From: Spirosoma lacussanchae
Lineage (GTDB): Bacteria; Bacteroidota; Bacteroidia; Cytophagales; Spirosomataceae
Direction of reading: 5' to 3'
Assembly: GCF_005870035.1 (NCBI RefSeq)
Contig: NZ_SWJG01000003.1
Span: 186,001 to 250,000 of the forward strand
Length of the DNA: 64,000 nucleotides
Part shown: piece by piece, positions 35,238 to 44,529 of the stretch
Layout of the letters: each line of letters opens with the position of its first letter
Numbering within the stretch: the stretch's first letter is position 1
Program-made: the position numbers and the translations under genes
The notes under the pieces: model-generated
Database searches by the model: none
Seen by the model: only the letters and a program-made list of their open reading frames with translations
Told to the model about the DNA's origin: nothing

Positions 35238-35885
35238 CTATTGATTTTTACCGCCCTGTGGGTAGCTGTTGCCACCCGCTTTCTTACCCGCGGCAGCACC
35301 GGCGGGGGTACCGGGTTTGCCTGCGCCGGTGGGCTGTGGCCCGTTCGTGCTGACGTTCTTATCGCTGGTTTTGGCCTCTTTCTGCACACCAGCGGCCGAG
35401 GTTGGCCGCTGCGAGCCGCCCGTAGACCCCGAGGTCGACGCTGAACTGGCTTTAGCCCCGCCGTAAGTAGGTGTGCCTCCGCTGGTTAGTCCACCATCGG
35501 TAGCGGTACCGTTTTTCGTACTCTTGGCTTCTGTTGCCGAACTTTTCAATTTCGATTCGGCTACGCGCGTACCTTTCGCTCCGCCCCCCGATGGTACACT
35601 GGCTGAGCCCTGTGAGGTACTGCCCTGCGCATTGGTGGGTTGGTTGGGCGATAAGTTGGTGTTGCCGTTGCGACTGACCCCCGAAGACATTTTGCCACTG
35701 CCCCGACGCTCCAGACCCTCAACGGGCGTTGCCGTTGCCGTAGTCGACTGGCTGCTCTGCTTGGTGGCCCCGCCCTGTTGCGATACAATGCCGCCGTTGC
35801 TCGTTTTACCAGACTTGCTTTGTCCGGCCGAGTCGAGGGCTATGCCCATGGCCAGAGCTGCGCTGAGAATGATTGCCTTTTTCAT
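35238..35885 (-). CDS. Exported low-complexity Ser/Gly/Thr-rich protein
   Basis: A 215-residue protein with a signal peptide (IILSAALAMGIALDSAGQ) and a mature part composed almost wholly of Ser, Gly, Thr, Ala, Lys and Gln, such as SSQSTTATATPVEG and GGAKASSASTSGSTGG, ending in a basic Gly/Lys tail (AAGKKAGGNSYPQGGKNQ). It should be disordered in the periplasm or outside. I recognise no domain. ATG start, a shared terminator and a plausible signal peptide support it as a real gene. Role unknown. Confidence 0.65.
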   Translation of the reverse strand: MKKAIILSAALAMGIALDSAGQSKSGKTSNGGIVSQQGGATKQSSQSTTATATPVEGLERRGSGKMSSGVSRNGNTNLSPNQPTNAQGSTSQGSASVPSGGGAKGTRVAESKLKSSATEAKSTKNGTATDGGLTSGGTPTYGGAKASSASTSGSTGGSQRPTSAAGVQKEAKTSDKNVSTNGPQPTGAGKPGTPAGAAAGKKAGGNSYPQGGKNQ

Positions 35886-36076
35886 ACCGATTGAGTTAGA
35901 ACGAAACCGTAAACACCTGTTTCATCTAATTTAACCTTAGTCTATAGTATTTGTTCTTTAATCAACAGGCTGCCTGGAGTCGAGTGAGGTAGCGGCCTCG
36001 CCACCGGCGAACTTTTGGGGCGGGTTTAGCCGTTGGTCGGTAGATATCCTTTTGTCTTCTTTTATCCGTTACCGGA

Positions 36077-37489
36077 TTGATCGATTCTACGCCTTCTGAA
36101 TCTTCTCGTCCCATACCTACTCCCGATTCGGGGGGGGCGCTGCCCCGGCAGCTGACGCTCGTACAGGGTACCGCGCTGAACATGATCGACATGGTTGGTA
36201 TCGGACCGTTTGTGGTGCTGCCGCTGGTCATAAAAACGCTGGGCGGTCCGCTGTTTTTATGGGCCTGGGTACTGGGAGCGGTCGTTTCGCTGATCGATGC
36301 CTTTGTCTGGGCCGAGCTGGGTGCGGCCTTCCCCCAGGCGGGTGGCAGCTATAACTTCCTGAAGATTTCGTACGGCGAACGGCGCTGGGGCCGTCTGCTC
36401 TCGTTCCTGTACGTCTGGCAAACGCTTATTCAGGCTCCGCTGGTGGTGGCGTCCGGCGCCATCGGGTTTGCGCAGTACGCATCCTATCTGGTGCCGCTCA
36501 ACGAGTGGCAGCATCGGGTGGTGTCGGGTGGCGTCGTGCTGCTGATCATTGCGCTGCTGTACCGCAAGATCGACTCCGTCGGTCGGATCGGGCTGGTTAT
36601 GTGGGGGGCTGTGCTGCTCACTCTTGGCTGGATCATTGTGGGGGGGCTGACCCATATCCGGGTGCCACTCAGCGAAACGTTCGGAGCCATGGGGTCGCTG
36701 AGTGGCGGGCTGCTGGCGGCCGGACTGGGGCAGGCTTCGGTCAAAACCATCTACTGTTATCTGGGGTACTACAATATCTGTCACCTCGGTGGTGAGATCC
36801 AGCGCCCAGCCCGAAATATTCCGGCCAGTATGTTTATTTCGGTAGTGGGTATCGCTCTGCTGTATCTGCTCATGAACATCAGCGTAGTGAGCGTGGTGCC
36901 CTGGCGGCAGGCGCAGGAGAGCACCTTCATCGTGAGTACCTTCGTTGAAACAATTTACGGGTCCGGAGCGGCCCGGCTGGCTACGGTGCTGGTGCTGATA
37001 GTGGCGTTTTCGTCGCTGTTTGCCGTGCTGCTGGGGTATTCGCGGGTGCCCTACGCGGCCGCCGTCGATGGGCAGTTTTTCCGAATCTTCGCCCGGCTGC
37101 ATCCTACGCGGCAGTTTCCCTACGTGTCGCTCTTGTTGCTGGGGGGGCTGGGTTTCGTGTTCAGCCTGCTGTTCCGACTGGGCGATGTCATCACAGCTAT
37201 TCTGGCCATGCGTATTGTGGTGCAGTTCGTGGGGCAGGCCGTGGGGTTGCTGCTGCTGCACCGCAGACGGGGGCGCCGGGCCGCGGATTTTCCGTTTCGA
37301 ATGCCGCTCTACCCGTTGCCGGTACTCCTGGCAATCGGTGTCTGGCTGTTTATTTTCTATTCAACCGGCTGGGCCTTCATGCGTTCGGGGCTGATCGTTA
37401 TGGGGTTGGGTGTAGTGGCCTTTCTGCTGTCGACGCGCTTCCGGAAGGAATGGCCATTCGCAAAAACAGACGTTCCTTCAATTACGTGA
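36077..37489 (+). CDS. APC-superfamily amino acid permease
   Basis: A 470-residue permease with about 12 transmembrane helices. The first helix has the APC signature GTALNMIDMVGIGPFVVLP, the unwound substrate-binding segment, followed by the Gly/Ala-rich helix with ELGAAFPQAGGSYNFLK. It probably exchanges or imports an amino acid or related amine; specificity cannot be read. The frame has no ATG before residue 36, which is already in helix 1, so translation most likely begins at TTG 36077. A run of eight G at 36130..36137 follows shortly after. It stands alone; neighbours give no pathway. Confidence 0.9.
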   Translation: MIDSTPSESSRPIPTPDSGGALPRQLTLVQGTALNMIDMVGIGPFVVLPLVIKTLGGPLFLWAWVLGAVVSLIDAFVWAELGAAFPQAGGSYNFLKISYGERRWGRLLSFLYVWQTLIQAPLVVASGAIGFAQYASYLVPLNEWQHRVVSGGVVLLIIALLYRKIDSVGRIGLVMWGAVLLTLGWIIVGGLTHIRVPLSETFGAMGSLSGGLLAAGLGQASVKTIYCYLGYYNICHLGGEIQRPARNIPASMFISVVGIALLYLLMNISVVSVVPWRQAQESTFIVSTFVETIYGSGAARLATVLVLIVAFSSLFAVLLGYSRVPYAAAVDGQFFRIFARLHPTRQFPYVSLLLLGGLGFVFSLLFRLGDVITAILAMRIVVQFVGQAVGLLLLHRRRGRRAADFPFRMPLYPLPVLLAIGVWLFIFYSTGWAFMRSGLIVMGLGVVAFLLSTRFRKEWPFAKTDVPSIT

Positions 37490-37554
37490 TTATGTTGTAG
37501 CATAACTTCTATTTACACTGGTCGACGACTGTAGCCGGGCTACCTTTACTCCGT

Positions 37555-37709
37555 ATGACTACTGAGGACTGTGGCCCTGAACACTCCACAAACGCATTAG
37601 AGTTGTATACGCCGTTCGGCTGAATCAGGTCGATCAGGCGTACCAGTACGAAGATCCGGACCATTGGCGGATGCCGCATCCGAGTCCGCAGATTCCGTAC
37701 CACTTCTGA
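37555..37709 (+). pseudogene. Possible frameshifted gene remnant
   Basis: A short frame starting ATG at 37555 reads protein-like to STNALELYTPFG, then stops at 37621. Shifting frame by one base at that point gives LNQVDQAYQYEDPDHW and RMPHPSPQIPYHF, followed by a stop at 37707. The two pieces together look like the tail of a real protein broken by one indel. The family is not recognised and chance cannot be ruled out. Confidence 0.3.
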
Positions 37710-37720
37710 GCTGACAAACG

Positions 37721-38275
37721 CTACTGCCGTTGCAGCACGGCCCGCTGAAACCCGTTGGCCGGATAGCTAGAAACTGACGAAGGTGCAGCTTGCCCTCTCG
37801 GTACTGGCCCACTGGCGGAGCTGCCGGATAACGGGCCGCTGGTCATCACCTCGAACGTGAGCGTGTTGGGGCCGGTCAGCTCGTAGGCGGTTTTCAGGCG
37901 GTTGGTTGCCAGGTCGAACTGGCAGAGCAGCCGATTGCCGAGCCGGTATTGGTTGATCCGAACCCCATTTTTCTCATCGATTACGTACTGGCCCCGTTTG
38001 GCGTCTATCGTGATGAGCTCGTAGGCGCGGGTGTCGATCTGGTTACCGGTTGTATAGGTAATGACAAAGCTAGCCCGATCGGCGTCTATGGGACCAATGT
38101 CGAGCTGCATGGCTACGGTTTGGGTGGTGCCCTGGGCCGATCGGATGAGCAGCGGCCCGCGCCACTGGCCGTACCACGATTGCGGAAAGTCCTGCGCCCC
38201 GGCTGAGCCCGGAAACGAGAGCCATAGACCTATTCCAAATAGCGTGGCTAGCATCCGGACGAACAACGATTTCAT
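37721..38275 (-). CDS. Exported protein of unknown function
   Basis: A protein of 184 residues. ATG at 38275 starts a signal peptide (FVRMLATLFGIGLWLSFPGSAGAQ), and a TTG two codons upstream is less likely. The mature region begins with WYGQWRGPLLI and alternates hydrophobic residues through MQLDIGPIDADRASFVIT, RAYELITIDAKRGQYVID and NRLLCQFDLAT, the pattern of a small beta-barrel or lipocalin-like sheet. The end is Ser/Pro/Gly-rich. I know no named family. It is divergent from the metal-efflux operon with a 71-base gap, so the two may share control. Confidence 0.7.
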   Translation of the reverse strand: MKSLFVRMLATLFGIGLWLSFPGSAGAQDFPQSWYGQWRGPLLIRSAQGTTQTVAMQLDIGPIDADRASFVITYTTGNQIDTRAYELITIDAKRGQYVIDEKNGVRINQYRLGNRLLCQFDLATNRLKTAYELTGPNTLTFEVMTSGPLSGSSASGPVPRGQAAPSSVSSYPANGFQRAVLQRQ

Positions 38276-38346
38276 AATCAATGGCGTTATCGGGACAGAA
38301 CTTTGCTAAATTAGCCGTAAAATCAGCGAATAAAAAGCCGTTGTCT

Positions 38347-38742
38347 ATGAAGCAGTTTTTGTCAGTTGCGCTGGCCCTCATGCTCTTTGCCGGGAGTTTA
38401 CTGCCGCCAATGAGCGCCGAGCAGGTGGTTCGACTGCCCGAATTGCTTACTCATTATCATCAGCACGAACGGGAAGAAGGACAACCGCTGACGTTCTGGT
38501 CGTTCCTGACCGAGCACTACCTGCCGGATTCGCAGCACTGCAAAGCACCTAAACATAGCCACAACCGCCTGCCATCGTTCGATGGGAGCGCATCGGCCTA
38601 CGATTTTGTACCCGTCGTTTTCCTGACCTGTAGCGAGCCGTTTGTACTGGAACGATTGTCGGTGGCGATGTTCCGGCTGCGGCTGATGAATGCCCGTCAG
38701 GTGTTTACGTCGCTGCTTCAGCCCCCACGCGCGCTGGCCTGA
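38347..38742 (+). CDS. Small exported His/Cys-rich protein of the metal-efflux operon
   Basis: A 131-residue protein from ATG 38347, chosen because it starts a signal peptide (FLSVALALMLFAGSLLPP). The mature N-terminus is rich in likely metal ligands: HYHQHE, then SFLTEHYLPDSQHCKAPKHSHN, with six His and a Cys in about 45 residues. A short hydrophobic beta-type region follows (YDFVPVVFLTCSE). Similar small His-rich proteins precede CusA-type pumps in Bacteroidota; a periplasmic metal-binding or metal-delivery role is inferred. It is 155 bases before the pump gene, same strand. No sensor kinase or regulator gene is next to it. Confidence 0.75.
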   Translation: MKQFLSVALALMLFAGSLLPPMSAEQVVRLPELLTHYHQHEREEGQPLTFWSFLTEHYLPDSQHCKAPKHSHNRLPSFDGSASAYDFVPVVFLTCSEPFVLERLSVAMFRLRLMNARQVFTSLLQPPRALA

Positions 38743-38897
38743 CTCCGTATTGTTTATCCTGCTTCTTTGGTTTCGGTCGTGTTGATGCGGCCGGTCGTTG
38801 CCATGGCGCTCGGTATTGACCGATGGCTGTGTCTCCCTGCGTACCTGTACTGCTTGTTCATCAGGCCGTTCTGCCGGTCTGTGTCTTTCCTGTATTC

Positions 38898-41800
38898 ATG
38901 TTTGATGCTATCATCCGATTCAGTATTCGGAACAAACTTGTCATTGGCGCCTTCGTGCTGGCGCTTGTGGGCTGGGGCGGCTATTCGGCCTGGAACCTGC
39001 CTATCGACGCCGTTCCCGATATAACCAACAACCAGGTCGTTGTTATCACCCAAACGCCGGCCCTGGCCGCTCAGGAGGCCGAGCGGTTTGTGACCACCCC
39101 GCTGGAACTGGCCATGGCTAACCTCCAGAACGTCGAGGAAATCCGGTCAGTGTCCAAGCTCGGCCTGTCGGTGCTGACGGTCGTTTTTACCGAAGAAACC
39201 GACATGCTCGAAGCCCGGCAACTGGTGTCGGAGCAGATGCAGAATGCGCTCAAAGACATTCCGGCCGATTATGGGCGGCCGTTCCTGGCGCCGATCACTA
39301 CGGGGCTGGGCGAAATTTATCAGTATACGCTGGTGCCGCAGCCGGGCTACGAAGGCAAATATTCGCTGACGGAGCTGCGTAGTATTCAGGACTGGATCGT
39401 AAAGCGCCAGCTGGCGGGTATTCCGGGCGTGATCGAGATCAGCAGTTTCGGCGGCTTTCTGAAGCAGTACGAGGTGGCCGTTGATCCCGACCGGCTGCGG
39501 GCTGCGGGCATCACCCTCACCGAACTGGCCGACGCCATGGCCCGCAACAACGCCAACACGGGTGGGTCGTACATCGAACGCAACAGCCAGGCCTATTTTA
39601 TCCGGGGCGAAGGGGCCGTCTCGTCGCTGAAAGACATAGAAAACATCATTGTCCGTACCAGCCACGATGGCCCCGGCAGCACATCGGTGCCGGTGCGGAT
39701 CGGGAACGTGGCCACGGTTCGGTTCGGGCATGCGGTCCGGTTCGGGGCGCTGACCCGCAACGGCAACGGCGAGGCTGTGGGTGGTATCGTGCTGATGCTG
39801 AAAGGAGCCGACTCCGAAACGACGATCCGGGGCGTAAAAGAGCGCATCGGGCGTATCCAGGCGTCGTTGCCGGAAGGCGTCAAAATTGTGCCGTTCATCG
39901 ACCGGACCAAACTGATCGGTAAAACCATCACTACCGTTACCCGCAACCTGGTTGAAGGGGGGCTGATCGTGGTAACGGTGCTGCTGCTGCTAATGGGCAG
40001 CTGGCGGGCGGGGCTCATCGTGGCGTCGGTTATTCCGCTGGCCATGCTCTTCACGCTTGGCATGATGAAAACGCTGGGTTTGTCGGCTAACCTGATGAGC
40101 CTGGGCGCTATTGACTTCGGCCTGATTGTCGACGGGTCAATTATCATCGTCGAAGCCGTACTTCACCACTTTTCAAAGCTTGGCTCGGCCGGTAGCTCTT
40201 CTTCACTCACTCAGTCACCCAATCGCTCATTCACGCAATTAGAAATGGACGAAGCGGTGTTCGAGTCGGCGTCGGCTATTCGGCGGTCGGCTGCCTTCGG
40301 CGAGATTATCATCCTGATCGTATACCTGCCGATTTTGTCGCTGACGGGTATTGAGGGTAAGATGTTCCGCCCGATGGCCGAAACGGTAGGGTTTGCCATC
40401 CTGGCTGCGCTGGTGCTGTCGCTGACGTATGTGCCAATGATGTCGGCCCTGCTGCTGCCCAAAACGCTCGACACCCGCCGTACCCTGTCGGACCGGCTGA
40501 TGGACTGGCTCTACCGACAGTATGAGCCTCTGGCCAGACTGGCCCTGCGCTGGCGGAAAACGACGGTAGCGGTGGCGCTGGCGATGCTGGCCGGGGTGAT
40601 GCTGCTGTTTGGGCAGCTGGGGGGTGAGTTTATCCCGCAGCTCGACGAGGGCGATATGGCCATCGACTTTCGGATGCCGTCGGGCACGTCGCTCTCGGCT
40701 ACCATCGACGCGTCGCTCAAAGCGCAGAAAGCCCTCCGTACCCATTTTCACGAACTGAAACAGATTGTAGGACGCATCGGAGCCTCCGAAATCCCGACCG
40801 ACCCGATGCCCGTTGAACAGGTAGACCTCATGCTCACGATGAAAGACCGGGCCGACTGGACCAACGCGACCGACCGCGACGATATGGCCGAAAAAATGGG
40901 CGCGGTGCTGGCGCAGGAAGTGCCGGGGGCCAGTGTTGAGTTTACCCAACCGATTCAGATGCGCTTCAACGAAATGATTACGGGCGTTAAGTCCGACATT
41001 GTCGTCAAAATCTTCGGCGACGATCTGCAAACGCTGTTCGAGCGGGCCAGCGCGGCCGGTCGACTCATCGAAGCGGTGCCGGGCGTGGCCGGGCTGCGGG
41101 TCGAGCAGACGGTTGGTCTGCCGCAGATCAACGTGCAGTACGACCGCGCGCGGCTGGTGCAGTACGGATTGGCGGTGGCCGACGTGAACCGGCTGATCAA
41201 GGCGGGTTTTGCGGGCGAAATTACTGGCCCGGTTTACGAAGGCGAGCGCCGGTACGATATGGTGGTGCGGCTGGCCAGCACCAGCCGACAGGGCCTGACC
41301 GACCTGAGCGGGCTGTACGTTCCTCTGCCGCAGGGCGGAAGCGTTCCGTTGAGTGAGGTGGCCACGGTGAGCTACATTCAGGCCCCGGCGCAGATTTCGC
41401 ACGACGGCACCAAACGACGCATCACGATTGGGGTCAGTATCCGGGGCCGTGATGTGGAGAGCGTGGTCAACGACATCCGCAGCCAGATCGAACCCCGAAT
41501 CAAACTCCCGCCCGGCTATTACTACACCTATGGCGGGGCATTCGAAAACCTTGAGAAAGCCAAAGAACGGCTCAGCATTGCCGTTCCTGTGGCCCTGTTC
41601 CTGATTTTTGTGCTGCTTTTCGCCACGTTCAACTCGCTGACGTATGCGCTGCTGATCTTTAGCTCCATTCCGCTGGCGGCTGTGGGGGGCGTGCTGGCGT
41701 TGTGGCTGCGCGATATGCCGTTCAGCATTTCGGCGGGGGTTGGCTTCATTGCGCTGTTCGGGGTGGCCGTGCTGAACGGAATCGTGCTGATCGGTTATCT

Positions 41801-43298
41801 GAACGAGCTCGAAAAGCAGGGAGACCAAACCGTCTACGACCGGATACTGCACGGGCTGCGGGTCCGGTTCCGGCCGGTGATCATGACGGCGGCCGTAGCG
41901 TCGCTGGGATTTCTGCCGATGGCGCTGTCGACATCGGCCGGGGCGGAGGTGCAGAAGCCACTGGCTACGGTCGTGATCGGTGGCCTGATTACCGCTACGC
42001 TGCTGACGCTGGTGGTGCTGCCGGTATTATACAGCCTGGTTGCGGGTTGGACAAGAAAACGCCAGAATCCGTTATCCAAACCTTTGCCCACCGCCCTGGG
42101 ACTGGTGCTGCTCCTGGGCCTGGCTACCTCGGCCAGCGGCCAGACAAACCGGCTCAACCTGGGGCAGGCCGTAGAGACGGCCAGTCGGCAGAGTTTGCTG
42201 CTGCGCGGTAGTGCGCTCGAAGCCGAGAGCCAGCGGGCCCTGATCGGATCGGCCTTCGACCCGGCCAAAACCGGCGTTGAGGTTCAGGTCGGGCAAACCC
42301 AGGCTCAGCCAACCGATTACATTGTGGGGGTTACGCAGTCGTTCGCGCTGCCGTCGTTCTACCGGGCGCAGCGGCAGTTGTACCAGAGCACCGCCACGGC
42401 GGCCGAACGGCGGCTGGCTCTCCGGCGGCTGCAACTGGCCGCCAGTGTGAAGCAGGCCTATTATCAGCTGCTGTTCGATAACCAGCTTGCCACGCTGCTG
42501 CGCCGGCAGGACAGCCTGTTCCAGAATGCGGCCCGGGCGGCTGGTGTACGGTATAAAACTGGCGAAACCAATCGGCTCGAGCAGGTATCGGCCGATACGC
42601 GCCTGCAAAGCGTGCGGCTGCGCCAGCTTACCCTCCGGGCCGACATAGAGGCCCACGCCCGGGCATTGCAGCTGCTGATCAACACGCCCGACCCGGTAAC
42701 GATCGATACGACAATAGCCCTCCGGCGCGACCTGCCCGCCGGAACACCACTGGCTACGGCCGATGCCGGGCCGGTGGCCGATACCAACCCGGCGCTGGCA
42801 GTTCTGCAACAGGAGCGGACCATCAGCCGCAACCAGACCTACCTGGAGCGGCAGCGGCTCAAGCCCGATCTGCTGGTCGGCTATTACAACCAGTCGATCA
42901 ACCGGGAGCTGAGTTTCAACGTGCTGCAGGCCGGGCTGTCGTTTCCACTGTTCGCACAGGCCACCAAAGCCCGGATTGCAGCCGCCCGCATCAACGAGCA
43001 GCTGACCGACGCTAACTTTCAGTACGCGCAAACGCAGCTGACGGGCCAGCTGGCTATTCTGCAGCGCAATGCCGAAACGCTGCGGGCCTCGCTCGCTTAT
43101 TTCGACGAAGCCGCGCTGCCCCAGGCCCGGCTGATCCAATCGACGGCCCTGCGCAGCTACCGCGCGGGCGAAATCGATTACGTTGAGTTTTTTCAGGCGA
43201 TTCAGCAGGCGTTTGCCATTGAAGAGCAGTACCTCAGCGCCTTGTTTAACTATACCACCGTGGTGATCCAGGCTGAGCAGCTGCTGGGCATCGACTAA
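38898..43298 (+). CDS. CusA/CzcA-type heavy-metal RND pump fused to a TolC-like channel
   Basis: A fusion of 1466 residues. Residues 1-1050 are an HME-type RND pump: FDAIIRFSIRNKLVIGAFV helix 1, LPIDAVPDITNNQVVV, AIDFGLIVDGSIIIVEA in the proton-relay helix 4, and GGEFIPQLDEGDMAIDFRMP. It expels Cu+/Ag+ or Zn2+/Co2+/Cd2+ using proton motive force. Residues 1063-1082 are a second signal-peptide-like segment ending SASGQ, and the remaining 385 residues are an outer-membrane efflux (TolC/CusC) protein of coiled-coil hairpins. Such fusions are common in Bacteroidota and imply cleavage after insertion. A Ser-rich insert (about 425-445) interrupts the pump after helix 4. Start at 38898 (MFDAII) is preferred over an earlier frame start. 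The adaptor gene follows 11 bases later. Confidence 0.94.
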   Translation: MFDAIIRFSIRNKLVIGAFVLALVGWGGYSAWNLPIDAVPDITNNQVVVITQTPALAAQEAERFVTTPLELAMANLQNVEEIRSVSKLGLSVLTVVFTEETDMLEARQLVSEQMQNALKDIPADYGRPFLAPITTGLGEIYQYTLVPQPGYEGKYSLTELRSIQDWIVKRQLAGIPGVIEISSFGGFLKQYEVAVDPDRLRAAGITLTELADAMARNNANTGGSYIERNSQAYFIRGEGAVSSLKDIENIIVRTSHDGPGSTSVPVRIGNVATVRFGHAVRFGALTRNGNGEAVGGIVLMLKGADSETTIRGVKERIGRIQASLPEGVKIVPFIDRTKLIGKTITTVTRNLVEGGLIVVTVLLLLMGSWRAGLIVASVIPLAMLFTLGMMKTLGLSANLMSLGAIDFGLIVDGSIIIVEAVLHHFSKLGSAGSSSSLTQSPNRSFTQLEMDEAVFESASAIRRSAAFGEIIILIVYLPILSLTGIEGKMFRPMAETVGFAILAALVLSLTYVPMMSALLLPKTLDTRRTLSDRLMDWLYRQYEPLARLALRWRKTTVAVALAMLAGVMLLFGQLGGEFIPQLDEGDMAIDFRMPSGTSLSATIDASLKAQKALRTHFHELKQIVGRIGASEIPTDPMPVEQVDLMLTMKDRADWTNATDRDDMAEKMGAVLAQEVPGASVEFTQPIQMRFNEMITGVKSDIVVKIFGDDLQTLFERASAAGRLIEAVPGVAGLRVEQTVGLPQINVQYDRARLVQYGLAVADVNRLIKAGFAGEITGPVYEGERRYDMVVRLASTSRQGLTDLSGLYVPLPQGGSVPLSEVATVSYIQAPAQISHDGTKRRITIGVSIRGRDVESVVNDIRSQIEPRIKLPPGYYYTYGGAFENLEKAKERLSIAVPVALFLIFVLLFATFNSLTYALLIFSSIPLAAVGGVLALWLRDMPFSISAGVGFIALFGVAVLNGIVLIGYLNELEKQGDQTVYDRILHGLRVRFRPVIMTAAVASLGFLPMALSTSAGAEVQKPLATVVIGGLITATLLTLVVLPVLYSLVAGWTRKRQNPLSKPLPTALGLVLLLGLATSASGQTNRLNLGQAVETASRQSLLLRGSALEAESQRALIGSAFDPAKTGVEVQVGQTQAQPTDYIVGVTQSFALPSFYRAQRQLYQSTATAAERRLALRRLQLAASVKQAYYQLLFDNQLATLLRRQDSLFQNAARAAGVRYKTGETNRLEQVSADTRLQSVRLRQLTLRADIEAHARALQLLINTPDPVTIDTTIALRRDLPAGTPLATADAGPVADTNPALAVLQQERTISRNQTYLERQRLKPDLLVGYYNQSINRELSFNVLQAGLSFPLFAQATKARIAAARINEQLTDANFQYAQTQLTGQLAILQRNAETLRASLAYFDEAALPQARLIQSTALRSYRAGEIDYVEFFQAIQQAFAIEEQYLSALFNYTTVVIQAEQLLGID

Positions 43299-43309
43299 CG
43301 ACCATATTG

Positions 43310-44464
43310 ATGAAATATAGCCTGATTTTCTATACGACCCTGGCCCTGCTGGCCTGTAATACCCCGCAAAAAAACGAAGAGGGTGCGGCCGAAGAAACGC
43401 CTGCCGCCGGGCCCGCCGACCAGATCACGCTTACCCCCGGCCAGCTGAAGGCCATAGGGCTGCAGCTGGGGCCGGCCAGCCAGACAACCATAAACGACGA
43501 GGTGAAAACGACGGGAACCGTTGACGTGCCTCCGCAGTACATGGCGTCGATCAGTCCGCTGATTGGCGGGGTGATCAAGAGCGTAAATGTATTACCCGGT
43601 CAGCGCGTCGGGAAAGGGGCTACCCTGGCCACCCTGCAAAGTCTCGACTATATTCAAATGCAGCAGGACTACCTCCAGGCGGTCAGTCAGTTAGCCTATC
43701 AGCAGGCCGAGCTGAAACGGCAGCAGACGCTGATCAGCGAAGACGTGGGCGCCCGTAAGCGACTGGAGCAGGTCGAAGCCGACTACGGCAGCAACCGGGC
43801 GCTGGTCAGCTCGCTGGCGCTCAAGCTCCGCACGCTGGGCACGTCGGTCGAGTCGTTGCAGTCGGGGAAGTTGTCGCCGGTGATGCGGATAACGTCGCCG
43901 GTGGCGGGATACGTCACCGTGTCTTCCGTGCATCTGGGTCAGCAGGTAGCTACGGCCGATGTGTTGTTTCAGGTCATGGACCAGTCGCACAAGCACCTCG
44001 AACTGAGTGTCTACGAAGCCGATGCCTACAAGGTGAAGAACGGACAGGTGATCGAGCTTGCCGATCCGAAACTGGGGTCGGGAACCCTCCGCGGTCGGGT
44101 GTATCTGGTTGGAAAGGCGTTCGAAGGCGAGGCCCGAACCATTACCGTACATGGGCATGTCGACAACGAAGCGCAGGAGGCCCGGCTCATTCCCGGCATG
44201 TTCCTGAACGCCCGTATCCTGACGGGCGCGCGCCTGGCCACGACCCTGCCCGAAGATGCCGTTGTCCGGAAAGGGCAGAACGGTTTTGTTTTCGTAGCTA
44301 CCAGCGAACCCCGAACCTATAAACGGATTCCGGTACGGCTGGGCATTGCCGAAAATGGCCGACTCGAAGTCATAACGCCGGCCGATCTGTCAAAAGTCGT
44401 GATTAAAGGAGCCTACCTGCTCGAAGCCGAGCTGATGAAAGGTGAAGGCGAAGAAGAGGAATAG
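43310..44464 (+). CDS. CusB-type periplasmic adaptor lipoprotein
   Basis: A 384-residue membrane fusion protein of the metal-efflux RND complex. N-terminus SLIFYTTLALLAC is a lipoprotein signal with the lipid Cys near residue 16. A linker rich in Glu/Ala/Pro follows, then barrel-sandwich and coiled-coil hairpin regions (GGVIKSVNVLPGQRVGKGATLATLQSLDY, helices rich in Gln) and beta-barrel and proximal domains. It bridges the pump in the inner membrane and the channel supplied by the fused C-terminus of its partner. Metal-binding Met residues typical of Escherichia coli CusB are not obvious, so the metal is open. ATG at 43310 is preferred over TTG one codon earlier. A hairpin and T-run end the operon. 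Confidence 0.93.
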   Translation: MKYSLIFYTTLALLACNTPQKNEEGAAEETPAAGPADQITLTPGQLKAIGLQLGPASQTTINDEVKTTGTVDVPPQYMASISPLIGGVIKSVNVLPGQRVGKGATLATLQSLDYIQMQQDYLQAVSQLAYQQAELKRQQTLISEDVGARKRLEQVEADYGSNRALVSSLALKLRTLGTSVESLQSGKLSPVMRITSPVAGYVTVSSVHLGQQVATADVLFQVMDQSHKHLELSVYEADAYKVKNGQVIELADPKLGSGTLRGRVYLVGKAFEGEARTITVHGHVDNEAQEARLIPGMFLNARILTGARLATTLPEDAVVRKGQNGFVFVATSEPRTYKRIPVRLGIAENGRLEVITPADLSKVVIKGAYLLEAELMKGEGEEEE

Positions 44465-44485
44465 AGTCTGGTGCTTACTGAAGAC

Positions 44486-44525
44486 GGTAGTGATGGCATG
44501 ACCCGCAAGTCGTACCACCACTACC
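44486..44525 (+). terminator. Terminator of the metal-efflux operon
   Basis: GGTAGTG pairs with CACTACC, and the stem continues inward with mismatches to a CCGCAA loop; a run of Ts follows at 44526. It begins 21 bases past the adaptor stop codon and ends just before the convergent FAD/Fe-S gene. Confidence 0.75.
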
Positions 44526-44529
44526 TTTT

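Noticed and set aside
40239-41852. A 537-codon open frame antisense to the CusA-type pump gene
   Set aside because: It is rich in Arg, His and Gln and lacks any domain; it is a shadow of the high-GC pump gene, whose own frame has full family motifs.
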